A stretch of DNA of 64,000 nucleotides, taken from contig CM035407.1 of assembly GCA_020310875.1 (NCBI GenBank), forward strand, positions 199,028,524-199,092,523, in the 5' to 3' direction. The position numbers and the translations under genes were made by a program. Origin of the DNA: Ceratopteris richardii. Lineage: Eukaryota; Streptophyta; Polypodiopsida; Polypodiales; Pteridaceae. Position 1 is the stretch's first letter. Each line of letters starts with the position of its first letter. The notes below the pieces were generated by a model, which was not told the origin of the DNA, did no database searches, and was given only the letters and a program-made list of their open reading frames with translations. This document shows, one piece after another, positions 32,164 to 44,386 of the stretch.

Positions 32164-32740
32164 TTAAATATTTTTAGATTAAGGAGATTGATGATTTGAA
32201 GCAATACGTATACTCTTTGATCATTGCTTGGTGCCATTTTTGTTCTCTACTCCTTCTTGAGACTCAGTCAACTTGGAGAGAGTGTTGCTGTCTCTATAGA
32301 GCTCCAAATTCCATCTTTAAGCACTCATTGGAAATGTATTACTATCTAGATTATTTCTATAAATTTTTAGATCATCTGGTTCATTATTTTTAGAGAAATC
32401 CAAGTTTTTCAGTCTCATGTTCATTCTCTGCACATCCCTAAAAAATCGGGATGACACCAATTCAGTGTTAAAGTGATTGCTCCTTCTATAGTTGTTATAA
32501 ATTAGGAATTTTATGCATTATAGCGAGACAACTGTATGTAAAACACTCCCTTAAGAGGAAGGTTTCCAATTGTTACTGTGATGATTGCTCTTAGTGTTTG
32601 AAGTCACAACTTGTATCCATTTTTAGAAGGCTTTTGTGAGCTAATCAAGGTGCAAGTTATCTGTTTTCCATCAACTTTTTCTTGTTGATGTTCCAAAATA
32701 CCTATTGGGTTTTATTGAACTAATCATAAGCCTACATGGC
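32164..32740 (+). repeat. Possible degenerate LTR, E1-like
   Basis: Scattered similarity, in the same order, to the E1 LTR (for example aagcactcattggaaa at about 32317 against aaacactcattggaaa at 12698, and aaggtgca near 32650). No clear TG/CA ends or target duplication. The 65-aa frame at 32196-32393 is not convincing. Otherwise nothing is seen. Confidence 0.3.
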
Positions 32741-33480
32741 CTACTTTAATATCCAAAGAGCTAGGGTTGGTCCTATGCTAGTTTGCTGGACCAACTTCAC
32801 CACTTGACAACTCAACTTTCCAAGCCTCTCCAAGCTTCTCCAACTTCTTTCATTAATATCACCATTTGAGAGATCATGACTTGTACATCTTTCATGAATA
32901 AATTTGACAACTAATTCAATCCTTTCTAATTTTGAAACTAATAACACATTTTTCTTTATTTGTGACATATATAAAGCATCTAAATATATGAAAGAGTTAT
33001 CATCAACATTACACTCCCATTATAGGATAAGAGGTGTTGTTAGCACATGTGATAGTACTCCCTATAAGGGTAGGCTAAAGTGAAGTGAAGAAATTACGGT
33101 GTGAGATAATAGGTTTCACCACTATCAAAGTACCAAACATCCGAGTCTAGTACAAACATACAATTCTCATGGGAAGATGGCTCATAGATGCAAAAAGTAA
33201 ATCCTCATTCTTCATTTTGAACAAGATTAATAGAATATTTTAGGTGTAGAGGCCCCTACAACAACCATTCCAACCTCTTTCTTCATTGTATCCTTTCTAG
33301 CCAATTTTTGAAAACTCTTTATAACATGATCATTGACCTTATAAAACTTGCAATACCAATTTACTTTTCTGTTTTCTTTTCATTTTTGTCTTCCCTCTTT
33401 GAGTGTGTAGCATTACTAGATTTTTGCTTGTAACTAGTAGATGTGTTAGCTGAATAAATTTTTGAGTTCTGTGCAATAAC
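32741..33480 (-). pseudogene. Copia gag-protease fragment (H3 family)
   Basis: Minus strand resembles 62270-62890: a basic stretch (SSNATHSKREDKNEKK), the protease loop VWYFDSGET near 33140 (intact DSG), and the end of protease (QIKKNVLLVSKLERIELVVKF, HERCTSHDLSNGDI at 32860-32960). Many stops. Ends at about 32741, where the sequence becomes unrelated. Integrase and beyond are missing. Confidence 0.65.
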
Positions 33481-34345
33481 ATGTTTTCATTTTGAAGATT
33501 AAATTTTTTATGGTAGATGTTTTGCAAAGGAGAGATGTTTGTTGGCAGGGATAAACTACAATAAGATGTGGTTGTTTGGAGGAGGCTAATGGTATATCCT
33601 TGAGGTGACAGAGATTTGATGATGCAAGCATAGTTTTCCATAGCTTGTCAAGCTAGAATGATGCCTCATGGAGTGCAATTGTTATTGGCTATGTCCACTG
33701 TTCAGATATTGATCTGGCTTTGTATTAGTTTTTCTCTTATGCTACAACAAGGTTATTGTTTGGAGAAGGTTTTATTTGTCTCCCTTTTGTTAGTCTATAA
33801 CCAAGAATTCCATATGGGTTTTATTGTTGAGGAAGAGGATCTATTGGAAATGAGCCCATGTGAAATAAATCACACAACTTGCTCTTGTCTATTGAACCAT
33901 TGCAAAACACAATGCAATGTAGGAACTAGGTATTATTAATCTTTGATGCATGGTTGACCTCACCTTTTACGACCCTCTAACATTTTAGTCGGCCTTAACT
34001 TTCATGCATGAAGGGAGAGAAAGGGTTATCATCAAGAGGAGTAGAGCTGAAGATCATGTGGGAGGGATCATTTAGAATTGGGAAGCAATAGAAAAAGGCT
34101 CTTCATTTTTTCTAAACAAAAAAGATGGCAACCACATGGAGCAAGGATTGCGTTCTTGGAAGCAATAGCCCATAACAAAACAGTCCTTGAGGGGCTTGAG
34201 AGGTGGGGATGGAGAGATGGAGATGGGAAGCAAGGGAGAGAGTAGTGCAAGAGGTGGCAACGTATATTTCTCTTTGTTCTTTTGGAGAAGGGAATCTAGA
34301 GTAGCTTTTCATCATGATTTTAGGCACAAGATTCCATAAAGCCAA
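33481..34345. other. No gene recognised
   Basis: 865 bp. A 93-codon plus frame (33658-33939) is hydrophobic at its start but has no supporting similarity or neighbouring signals. Minus frames 34068-34546 overlap one another and are low-complexity. Purine-rich patches around 34000-34250. Likely decayed repeat. Confidence 0.4.
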
Positions 34346-34495
34346 TGTGAGGAGATAAAAGCTCATAAATGTCAATTTGTGGAGACATGAAGATGGTATG
34401 AATATCATGATCAAGGGGAATGCACACGTGCATGAGTGAGAAGCAAAATAGCATGCACACACATACACACACCCACACCCACACATAAGGCATTT
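34346..34495 (-). repeat. Relic LTR of gypsy element G2
   Basis: Starts TGTGAGGAG and shares with the G1 LTR (1515-1650) the order 'gtcaat', 'ggagac.tga', 'tatgaa', 'tgagtga.aagca' and a CA-repeat. It is broken after ~150 bp, directly against an integrase fragment. Confidence 0.55.
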
Positions 34496-34610
34496 TTTGA
34501 AGCATAAGCAAAAGAAATTTATTGGAAACTGGTAATCCATTTGCACAAGGATAATAAGGAGTATTGAATTGATGCTCCATGTGGTAATACTCTATAATGG
34601 TGCAAATAAG
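34496..34610 (-). pseudogene. G2 integrase remnant
   Basis: Minus frame reads TPYYPCANGLPVSNK, recognisable as the region around the catalytic Glu of gypsy integrase (YHPQANGQVE type), with the Gln-Val-Glu changed. Only about 35 codons survive; the rest of integrase, RNase H and most of RT are deleted. Confidence 0.6.
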
Positions 34611-34689
34611 CTAATTTAAGAGTGCCAAGTTGAACCAAGGAAATAGTTGTCATGTCAGCACCATTGCAATACTCTTTTTTGGAACTTTA

Positions 34690-35640
34690 ATTATTGATGA
34701 AACCCATTATGGATATTCAATCGAGACTATAAATCCAACCCGTAATAATCTATCCAATTCCTCCTTAAGCTGTCTAGCAAAATTGAGATTCATATGATAA
34801 AGTTGTTGAATCATTGGTTACACATTGAGATTCAACTAAAATTTATGGTGATAGAGACAGGGTCTAAGCCTTGCATTTTTCCAAATAATCCCAGGCAAAA
34901 CATCCTTAAACTCATTCAAGAGTGAAACAAACTGAGTCTAGAATTCAGGAAATAATGCTCCACAAACTTTAACAATCTGTAGTTTCTCAGGTGTTCCGAG
35001 GTCTATTGTCTCAATTTGACCTTCATGCACATGTGGAGTACTAGCTTCCAATAGATCTATTATCAAAAGTTTCAAATCTCTCCCTTGATCAGTTTGAAGT
35101 AATTTTGGTTGAATAACTTGTGATACAGGAGTATACTTGACAAGTACCTCAAGGATGGCCATGATGCCTACTAACCATAAATCTTTGTTGGCTTCTAAAA
35201 AATGAGCTTCTTTGTCATCATCTAATCCTTCCAACATATGTGGAGGTTTACCCAACATTGTCTTTTTCTCTCTAGAATATATTTTCTTATCATCCTACTG
35301 TATGGAATACTTCTCATATCCCCTTCTAAAAGTAACAACTTGTGCTCCCCAATCCCACTGTACTTTAGCATGCTTCAACCAAGGATGACCTACTAATATG
35401 TTATAATATGCCTTTTTCCATGATAACCAAATGATTCCAAAAGTAATACAAAAAGTGACTTCTTGGATATGGATCTGATTTTTTCTTTAAAAGGCATATT
35501 GGCTGCACATGTGATTGATTAACCATCCAAATAAAGAAGGGGCTATTTGTAAATCTTTCCACCCTAATTGTCTGCATATTGCTAATGTTGCAATATTAAC
35601 TCCAAATCAACCATCAATTATGACACGAGGAATGGTTTAT
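34690..35640 (-). pseudogene. G2 protease and RT N-terminus
   Basis: Minus strand: protease loop VIIDG followed by a stop and FGVNIATLAICRQLG (about 35620-35560), C-terminal protease motif VGHPWLKHAKVQWDWG (about 35400-35350), spacer frame 34938-35258 (106 aa, no stop), then RT N-terminus NEFKDVLPG, RQLKEELDRLLRVGFIVS and VPKK (34900-34700). Many stops. A non-chromovirus gypsy by motif type. Confidence 0.7.
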
Positions 35641-35899
35641 TTTTGTACTATACCATAATTAGTGGGACAACATAATCCACCAATTTTTTTCTTCAATTTC
35701 CACGCGGATGACCAATATCGATTGTATCTTAGTGGACCAAAGGAGCAATTGTAGAGGCGTCCAAAAATAAATCTATTTTAAATGTAGGAAGTAAATTTAA
35801 TAGTTCCCCCAAAGTAGTTGAATTGTCGAGTTAAATACTACTTGCTAAGAATCATTAAGTGAACCAAATTCCAAAAGATTACTTGTTGATTCTTGAGTT

Positions 35900-37251
35900 G
35901 GACGATTCCTAAGGTTTGTTGAATTGACATCCATTTTCACTCGTACAATAGACTTCTACTTCAAAGCCAATGAATGTACCATTGGATCAAAATGTGTTGG
36001 CAATTGATTACTCCATCTTTAAGCTTGGACAAATATTTTGTGTTGTAATCAATAGAAAGATATTAAGAAGATGCCTCCATATTAAATTGTTTCCCTGATC
36101 GAGTTACCACTATCATCACTAGTTTTTCAAAACTAAAAGAGACTGTATGCGTCATAGGAGCTTTTAAATTTAGCTTCTTTTCTTCATCTATCATAATCTT
36201 TAGTTTCTTTACAATTCGCTCTCACATGCCCAAATTCCATACAAAACAGACACTAAGGGCCTTTACCTTCAAAAGGATTATTAACTTCCTTTCGATTGCG
36301 ATTGAATATTCTTCGTCCTCTTACAAAACCTTGATATCGTGAAGGGCCACTTCCGGATTGAGAGTTACTTCCGTTGTGTTGAGGAGTCTTGTCACTAGCC
36401 ATCTTTACAAGGTGGATATCATGTGCATAGGTAATAGGGTACCATTATCTCGGGTGTATATACTATGGTTGTACATAGTTAGTGGTAAAATTTTGGTGCA
36501 ATATTATATACACAAGTTTCAGTATTATGAGTTATCATATTATATCTTGATTTAAGGCACAATTCATTGTTGTGTGATCTGTATTTCTACATTTTGTACA
36601 ATATTATTGTCTGACTGCTTTCAAGCATCCAATTAGAGGAACATATTGTGAAGGAGCCAGTTCCATCCGATGTTGTAAAGAAGGGTTAACCACTTTTAAG
36701 TTCCTCTCCAGTTGCCCAGTTGCATCAATTATCTGACCTAATGTCCTTGTACCATCTAAATCACATAGGCAAATTTTTTTCCTTCAAATTGGGTTAATCC
36801 CATCCATAAACTATCCACGGATTACATCTTTCAATGCTTGCTCTATTTGAGGATTTTTTTGTAAAGTGATCCAAAAAAGAGATGCATAATCCGTAATAGT
36901 TTGAGTAGGTTGTTGAACCATGTAGTGTAATGTCACAAATAATTGCCCCATAGTCTTTGCTTTTTGAAATCTCCACAAGAATTTTGTATGTAGAGCATCA
37001 TAGGCTGCAAAATGGTTTGCTACAAGATCGCTTAACCATCTCACCATTTCTCCACCTAATTTGCCTAGAACACTTCACATTTCCTTGGATTGTCTTGGCC
37101 ATCTTCCAAAAAGATCATGCTATGTATCAAACACTCAAACATGCACATTTGTGTCTTCATCTATTTTATGTTTAAACTAGTTAAAAGTGCATACCATTGA
37201 TACGCTGCATTGGACCTACCATTTGTTGTAGTAATTGTACTTGGTCCTCAT
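35900..37251 (-). pseudogene. G2 gag, C-terminal part
   Basis: Minus strand: AYDALHTKFLWRFQKAKTMGQLF (frame 36811-37047), ITDYASLFW and ALKDVIRG, typical of gypsy capsid; a zinc knuckle CLFCMEFGHVRANC (about 36240-36200, CX2CX4HX4C). Numerous stops. Gag is cut at 37251 by E3 and continues at 43251. Confidence 0.7.
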
Positions 37252-38262
37252 TGTTGGTGTAGACCAATTACAAATTGGTGTTTATGAAGATTAATGAAAT
37301 CAAGCAAGAGTATGGACAAATATAAAGAGAAGTTTTTTGTAGACAAAGATCAAGAAGAATGAAGGGAGCAATGGATAAAGAGCATAAGACATGACTGAGT
37401 ATATATTCATTTTAGAGGATCCTAATTAGTGTATTATAGCTAGTCAATTAATAAAGAAAGTGAATAACAATGTATTGGTCATGATCCACTTATGAATTTG
37501 TGGCTATATAATTCAATTATGACTTTAGAAGTAAGATATTTCATTATCATAGATGAAGCAAAAGTGTCGAGTGAAATCTATAGGATTAGAGCTCAGTCTA
37601 ATTCATTTTTCTTTCAAGATGATCATGTGGATCAAAACTCCTTGTACAAAGATCTAATTCAATAGTAAACCAAGCTATGGTTAAAGTTTCATGTCCTAAT
37701 TCTTTTCATAGAGTGTGTATGACTCATAGGAACATTCATATGTCAGCTCTTTGAAGTGCAGACTAAAAAATGGTGCATCTCATCGATTAATGCTTTTCTT
37801 AGATCTCAATGATGCATGTAATTTTTTTGTGTTTAAGAAGATATGTCCAAAATCATTTTGTGAAATGGGTTTTAGTTTGAGAGAAATCAGAGGTTGAAGT
37901 TACCTATGTCAAAGTCCTCATTTTTTAGCATCAATTTTTGACACACTTTTATCTTAGTGATTAATCAAAGTACTAATCAGTCTAATCAAAGGGTTATTGT
38001 ACCTCAAGGTTGCATAAGGATCATAGAAAGATTCTTATGTAATTTGGAGCATCAAAATCTATAACATTTGCAGGTAATGAAGTTGAATCTTGAGGCAAGC
38101 TATTGAAGAAGAACAAAAGTAAAAAATTGAAGAATGGAGTATACTTTAGTCTTAAACTTGGAAAGACTTGAAGTGATTGATGTATAGTCTTGTTTATACT
38201 GGACATAGAGGTGTTCCTAAGTCAAGTTAAATTTGACATTGGGGATTTGAAGGTCTCCATCA
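37252..38262 (+). repeat. 5' LTR of copia element E3
   Basis: 1011 bp, TG...CA, matching 42210-43250. Preceded by CTCAT (37247-37251); the base run after the 3' LTR is CTCAA, a 4/5 match. Confidence 0.9.
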
Positions 38263-38263
38263 G

Positions 38264-38275
38264 TGCCATTAGAGC
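38264..38275 (+). other. E3 primer-binding site (diverged)
   Basis: TGCCATTAGAGC, three mismatches from the usual TGGTATCAGAGC, one base after the LTR. Confidence 0.65.
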
Positions 38276-38496
38276 TAGAGAAGAAGATCAAATCAATAGA
38301 CTAAAGAAGAAAGTCCCAACTATTGTATATTTTCAAATTTGAGTTAAAGAAAGGATTGTAAGGCTAAAGTCTTCCAAAAGAACTTTAGGAACATACAAAG
38401 GACATTCAATTGGATCATAAGAAGAAAATAATTAGCTCAAAGGTATATAGTCTCTAACTATTCAAGACTTATTTCTTAACATAGACAATAGAAGGA

Positions 38497-39480
38497 TGGG
38501 AGAAAACATCGAAATAGAGAAGCTTGATAGAGAAAACTATCCAACATGGTCTATAGAATGGAAGATCATATTTTGGGTAAAGATCTGATGGAATAAATCA
38601 TAGGAGAATAAAAAAAGCCAAAGGCTAAAGATTCTAGTCTTCCTACTAGGGAAGAATTTGTAGATTTAAAGAATTGGATGAAGAAAGATGCTCAAGCAAG
38701 GAGCATTATCTACATGGCTATCAATGATTATCTCTTGCCACATATTAAAGGGTGAGAGAGTGCAAGTGATATATGGAATGCATTGGAGGAACATTTCAAA
38801 AATACAACCAAGTCAAGGAAGGCCTCTATATGGGTAGAATTTACAACCTTCAAGAAGAAAGCTTCACAATCAATTTCTGATTATGTAACAAAGATGAAAG
38901 ATATTGTAGATTGCTTAGGTGTAGATGATGAAGACATTAAAGAATATAAATTGGTAAGACAAATCCTTATAGTTCTAAGAGGAGATGAAAGGTGAAACTT
39001 TTCATATTGTCCACATAATTATCATTAGATCACTTCACTCAAGATCTAAATCAATTGTTAGGGCACATGCAAACATTTGAATAGGATGTTAAAGGAGTGA
39101 ATGAGAAAAGTGCAAGTCAAGGTATGTATTCAAAGGATAAGACAAAGAATGCTAATGGCAATCAAATGAAGAAGAAGATACCTTGAATCAAGCTAACTTT
39201 ACTAAAGGTAAAGGAAAGAGCAGAGGTAGAGAAAGAGATGGAAAGAATAAAGACAATGGTAGAGGTTGTTGGATTTTTGGTGAACAAATCACTTGGCAAA
39301 TGAATTTTGACATAATAATCAGAACAATGGTAATTAGAATCAAAACTACAATGGAAGAGGTAGAGGAGGAAGAAACCAAAGAGATAATTTCAGAGGTAGA
39401 GGTGGTAGGAATACATATGGTATAGGAGGTGGAACAAACTTCCAAAATCAATCCTACAACAACACCTACTACAATTATAC
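38497..39480 (+). pseudogene. E3 gag
   Basis: An ATG at 38497 starts MGENIEIEKLDRENYPTW, close to the E2 Gag. It goes out of frame within ~25 codons; later pieces (frame 38783-38995: MEEHFKNTTKSRKAS, SISDYVTKMKDI) follow E2 codon by codon with stops between. The zinc knuckle region near 39265 reads CWIF, losing its second Cys. Confidence 0.8.
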
Positions 39481-39536
39481 ATAAGATCAAAAGGAGGATT
39501 CAAATCTAATCATGAATGCTACACATGAATCAATAA

Positions 39537-40690
39537 ATGAAGAACAAAGAGTATTTTACATTGACTCAGGTGTAGCAATCATCTGAGTGGAAACATTGCC
39601 TTAATGACTGATATGGAAGAAAAGGTGAATGGACACAGTTCAAACAAGAGACAATACCAAAAATAAAGTGCAAAGTATTGGATCAATAAAGACAAAGAAT
39701 GGAAGTACACCTTTGAATAAGGTAATCTATGTTCCTACAATTCCAAAGAATTTAATAAGTGTAGGACAAATTGTTGAGAAAGGGTATGGAGTTAGATTCA
39801 CTAATGATGAAGTTTATGTTGAAGATGCAAGTCAAGGATAATAGAGTATTGTTGCAGTTCAAAAAGAAGGAAGAATGTTTACTTCAAAGGTACAAGGTAA
39901 TGTAGGACATGCCTTCTTCACATATGGAAACCAAAAGATGATAGAGTTTGACCTATGACATAAAAGATTATGTCATTCCAATGAGGGAGGTTTAAAAGAC
40001 ATGGAAAAGAATGGATCAGTGCTAGGTATACCAAATATTCAAGGTCAACACATGACATACAAGTGTGAATCTTGTCAGTTAGGTAAAACACACAAACAAT
40101 CATACAACAAGCAAGGATTTATGCATACAAACAAGCTTGAATTAATTCACATAGATGTGTGGGGTCCTTCAAAGGATTATAGTATCAATGGATCCAGATA
40201 TTATGTTTTGTTTGTAGATGATGCAACAAGATGGATCACACTCTACTTGATCAAGGACAACTCTGAACTGTTTAATACATTTAAACATTATCATGCATAT
40301 GCAAAGAGGATTATAGGACAAAAGCTCAAAAGATTGAGATCAAATGAGGGGGAGAGTATTTCTCCAAAGAATTTAATGATTACTTGTGGAATGCAGGTAT
40401 AAAAAGAGAAGTAACTTGTAGGTACTCTCCTCAACAAAATGGAGTTGTGGAATGGAGGAATAGAACACTTATATAATTTGCTAGATCTATGATGAAGGAG
40501 AAGAATTTCCCTAATTAGTTATGGGCATAAGCTATTAACACAACACCCTATCTTGTAAATAGGTTATCTTGCAAAGCTTTGCATGGTTTAACCCCTTATG
40601 AAGCATGGTGGAGTAAGAAACCTAGTTTTGATCATTGGAAAATTTTTGGATGTTTAGCATATGCTTATGTTCCATCTCAATTGAGACATA
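39537..40690 (+). pseudogene. E3 protease and integrase
   Basis: Protease: VFYIDSG at about 39555 followed by a frameshift, then VIYVPTIPKNLISVGQIV. Integrase: HHCC region (KRLCHSNEG...YKCESCQLGKTHK), first Asp in HIDVWGPSKDYS, second in LRSNEGE (SDGGGE type, Asp changed to Asn) and PQQNGVVEW (Glu retained). Many stops. This supplies the segment that is deleted from E2. Confidence 0.85.
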
Positions 40691-42197
40691 GCTAGAACCT
40701 AAAGTAGAGAAGTATGTCTTCATAGGATATGATGATAAAAAAATGGGTTATATGTTGTGGATTCCATCCACAAAACAATTTCTTGTTTCTAAAGATGTGA
40801 CATTTGATGAACAAAAGACATGGTATACAAGTTCACATAGTACTCATCCAGATTTTGAAGAAGTCATGAAGACAAGGAAAGAAAAATCAAAGATGCAAGT
40901 AGATTAAGATGAAAGTGATGATAAAGATGTAGATGAAGATAGATCAAGATTTGATCTAGAGTATGATGAGGCAGATACATCAAGGAGTGCAGAGATAAGA
41001 AGGTAATCATGAGAAAGAAAGCAACCTATAAGGTATTGCTATGGCATTTCTTACATCGCAACCAAAGATTATGCATACGTATTGAAGATAGATGAAGATC
41101 CATCAACATATGCAAAAGCTAAAGGTAAAGAGAATTGGGAAAAAGCAATGAAGGAAGAGCATGATGCTCTACTCAAGAATAATACATGGGACTTGGTACC
41201 TAGACCAAGGAATTGAAGGGTAATTGGATGTAGATGGGTGTATAAAACAAAAAGGTTTGTAGATGGAAAGGTGTCTGGATATAAAGCTAGACTAGTGGTC
41301 AAAGGATATGCTCAAACACAAGGTGTGCACTATGATGAAACTTATAATCTAGTGGCTAAAATGTCTACCATTAGAACACTGATAGCTATTGCAACTTGCA
41401 AAGGATGGAAGTGATCACAATTGGATGTTACCAAGTGCTTTTCTAGATGGATACATTGCAGATGAAGTATACATGGAGCAAGCAGAGGGATTCAAAGATC
41501 CAAGGTGAAGAATTCAACGACATGAAGATGTATCAAAGTTTGGTAGGTAGTCTGATTTATGCTACCTTGACAAGACTAGATCTTTCATATGTAGTTGGTG
41601 TTTTATCATAATTTATGCAATCCCCAAAGAAAACCCAATGGATTGTAGCATAAAGAGTGCTAAGATACATCAAAGGAACTTCTAATTGTACTATGTTTTC
41701 ACTTTTGACACTAGAATCAAAGTCTTTAGTGATGCAGATTGGTCAAGTAGTACATATGATAGAAGATTTACTCATGGATATTTATGTTACATTGGAGATA
41801 AGCTAGTATAATGGTGTTCAAAGGAGCAACACACAATTGCTTTGTCATCCACAGAAGTTGAGTATAAAGGAATGGTAGAAGGAGCAAAGGAATTCATATG
41901 GATGAACAATTTGATGAAGAGCCTTGGAGTTGAGTAGGGGTTTCCAATTATACATGGTGACAACATGAGTTCACTTTATTTGGTAGCTAATCCTATTTTT
42001 CATGCTAGGAATAAACATATTGATATTCAATATCATTTCTTGATGGAAAAGGTACTTGATAAATAAATTGAAGTCACATATACTCCAACAAAAGAATAGG
42101 TAGCAGATATGTTAACCAAGAGTGTAGATGGACCCAAGTTATATAGGTTCAAAGAGATGGCAAGAATAAATAAGAAGAGCATAATCACAATTATTGA
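40690..42197 (+). pseudogene. E3 linker, RT and RNase H with a deletion of the RT active site
   Basis: Linker (KYVFIGYDDKKMGY) and RT up to YMEQAEGFKDPR at about 41500, then an abrupt jump to EEFNDMKMYQSLVGSLIYATLTR. Compared with E2 roughly 430 bp are missing, including the YIDD box. RNase H follows with stops (SDADWSS, STEVEYKGM, GDNMSSLYL, MLTKSVDGPKL). Confidence 0.85.
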
Positions 42198-42209
42198 TTG
42201 AGGGGGATT
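42198..42209 (+). other. Polypurine tract of E3
   Basis: ttgagggggatt directly before TGTTGGTAC. Confidence 0.8.
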
Positions 42210-43250
42210 TGTTGGTACATACCAATGACAAATTGGTTTTTATGAAAATTATTGAAATCAAGAAAGAGTATGGACAAAGATAAAGAGAAGTTTGGTGCAG
42301 ATAAAGATTAGGAAGAATGAAGGGAGTAGTGGATAAAAAGCATAAGACATGTCTGAGTATATATTCACTTCAGAGGATCCTTATTAGTGTATTATAGTTA
42401 GTCAATTAATAAAGCAAGTGAATAAAAATGTATTGCTCATGATCCACTTATGAATGTATGGCTATATAAGTCAATTATGACTTTTTAAGTAAGAGAGTTC
42501 ATTATCCTAGGTGAAGCAAAAGTGTCAAGTGAAATCTCTAGATTAGAGCTCTTTCTAGTTCACATTTCTCTCAGGATGATGATGTGGATCAGAAATCCTT
42601 GTACACAAATCTAAGTCAATAGTAAACCAAGAAATGGTTAAAGTTTCATTTCCTAGTTCTTTTCATAGAGTATGTATGACACATAGGAACATTCATATTT
42701 CAACTCTCTAAAGTGCAGACTCAAAAATGGTGCATCTCATCAATTAATGTTTTGTGGAAATCTTAGTGATGCATGTAAATTTTTTTGTGTTCAAGCATAG
42801 AAATATAAGTTGAGAGATAATCAGGAATATGTCTAAAAGAATTTTTGAAAACAAGTTTTACTTTGAGAGAAATTAGAGGTTGAAGTTACCTATGTCAAAG
42901 TCACCATTTTTGAACATCAATTTCAGACACACTTTTGATCTTAGTGATTGATCAAAGTATTAATAAGTCTAATCAAAGGTTTATTGTACCTCAAGTTTGT
43001 GCAAGTATTATACAAAAATTCTTATGTAATTTGGAGAATTAAAATATATAACATTTGGAGGTAATGAAGTTGAATCTTGAGGCATACTATTAAAGAAGAA
43101 TAAAAGTTCAAAAATTGAAGAATGGAGTATACTTCAATATTAAACTTGGAAAAATTTGAAGTAATTCATGTGTAGTCTTGTCTATACTTAAGGTAGAGGC
43201 GTTCTTAAGTCAAGGTAGATTTAACATTGGGGATTTGAAGGCTTCCATCA
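42210..43250 (+). repeat. 3' LTR of copia element E3
   Basis: 1041 bp partner of 37252-38262, visibly more diverged from it than the D LTR pair is from each other, so E3 is older than D. Confidence 0.9.
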
Positions 43251-43652
43251 CTCAAAACTTTTTGAAGTGTCTTTCATTTCTTCTTTCACCTTATTGTCAA
43301 TCTTCCAACTTTGTAGTTGTTCCTCCCAAGTGAAATCTAAAAGTTTGGCCATCCCATTAGAATCCTTCACAGACATTCTTGTTTCCTATCTTTATTCTTT
43401 GACTGAGTGCCTACTGCCAATCCCTTCCACATGTGGCCTTGTTGCTTCATAGGTAGACTTGACCTCCAACAATTTAGTGATCAATGGATATGCAACTACA
43501 CCCCACATAGAGTGGTATCATCTATAGAATGCTAAATACCATCCTCGACAGTAGTTATTGGCTCTTATTCTTCATAAATTCATGAAAACTTGGTCCTTGA
43601 TTGGGTTGGCATGGTTTGTCTCCATCTTTTCTAGCTCATACAATGATACCAT
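43251..43652 (-). pseudogene. G2 gag N-terminus and leader
   Basis: Minus strand resumes G2 Gag interrupted by E3: SVKDSNGMAKLLDFTWEEQL and KIDNKVKEEMKDTSKSFE lead into EDQVQLLQQMVGPMQ beyond the insertion. At 43641-43651 a degenerate primer site (caatgatacca on plus) is visible. Low coding quality. Confidence 0.5.
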
Positions 43653-43975
43653 TGAGAGCCTACCATAATTTAGCAACATCCAATCCCATCGTGGTTGCTA
43701 AATGTTTACTATGTTCCCTCTTACAATAAATAGGGGTTCACAAAATTGGGGTTATTGGTTACTCATTTTTTTTTAATTCCTTGTTTCAACCTTACAAGAT
43801 AGACTAGAAATTGCCTCAAAAAAATGAATGAGGAAAAATATGAATAGTACTTAGAACAACAATGGTTTTCATTATGGTTCTAAACTATTACACATATTAC
43901 AGGTCTTCTTCTTGCCTCCGGTTGAGGTATGAAGAATGACATGGTTTTTCAACCATTTTTGTCTCCGATCTAGTA
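43653..43975. other. Possible remnant of the G2 5' LTR; no gene
   Basis: Starts TG one base after the degenerate primer site, as a minus-strand 5' LTR would, but I see no similarity to the 34346-34495 LTR. No open frame of interest. Confidence 0.25.
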
Positions 43976-43988
43976 TCCCTACCACTTG
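43976..43988 (-). other. Possible polypurine tract of H2
   Basis: Plus strand atccctaccactt, minus AAGTGGTAGGGAT, resembling the AAGTGGGAGA tract that follows RNase H in Tork-type copia elements. No LTR start TG follows, so the H2 3' LTR is lost. Confidence 0.4.
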
Positions 43989-44033
43989 ATGGGCATGTTA
44001 CACAGTATACAAGTGACTGTGTAAGATCAATAA

Positions 44034-44386
44034 TCAAGTAACCCCCATCAAGTGACAACAGTGTCGAAAGCTATCCTGTGGTAGAGCTTTAGTCAAAGCA
44101 TCTACAACATTATCTCGAGTGTGAACCTTCTCAAGAATAATGCTCTCACTGGCTAAGCAATCTCTAATGAAGTGATACCTCACCTCAATGTGCTTGGTCT
44201 TTGCATGATAGACCGGATTCTTAGCCAAAGCAATGGCACTATGACTATCACTGAGCAAGTGAGGTACATGTTGAGGTAAACCCATATCACAAGCAAGATG
44301 AGAAAGCCACAATGCTTCCTTACATGCCTCACTTGCTGCAACATACTCTACTTCTATGGTGGAAACAGCTGTACATTCTTGAAGAC
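44034..44386 (-). pseudogene. H2 RNase H C-terminal part
   Basis: Minus frame: TIEVEYVAASEACKEALWLSHL, SHSAIALAKNPVYHAKTKHIEV, DALTKALPQDSFRHCCHLMGV-stop. It holds the catalytic Glu and last Asp of RNase H. The N-terminal part is displaced by the inverted-repeat element 44387-45331. Confidence 0.9.

Noticed and set aside
33658..33939. 93-codon hydrophobic plus-strand ORF
   Set aside because: No known family, no promoter or neighbouring support; lies in decayed repeat DNA.
43653..43975. 3' LTR of H2
   Set aside because: No similarity to the sequence beyond the H2 primer site (50249-50535) and no TG after the polypurine-like tract.
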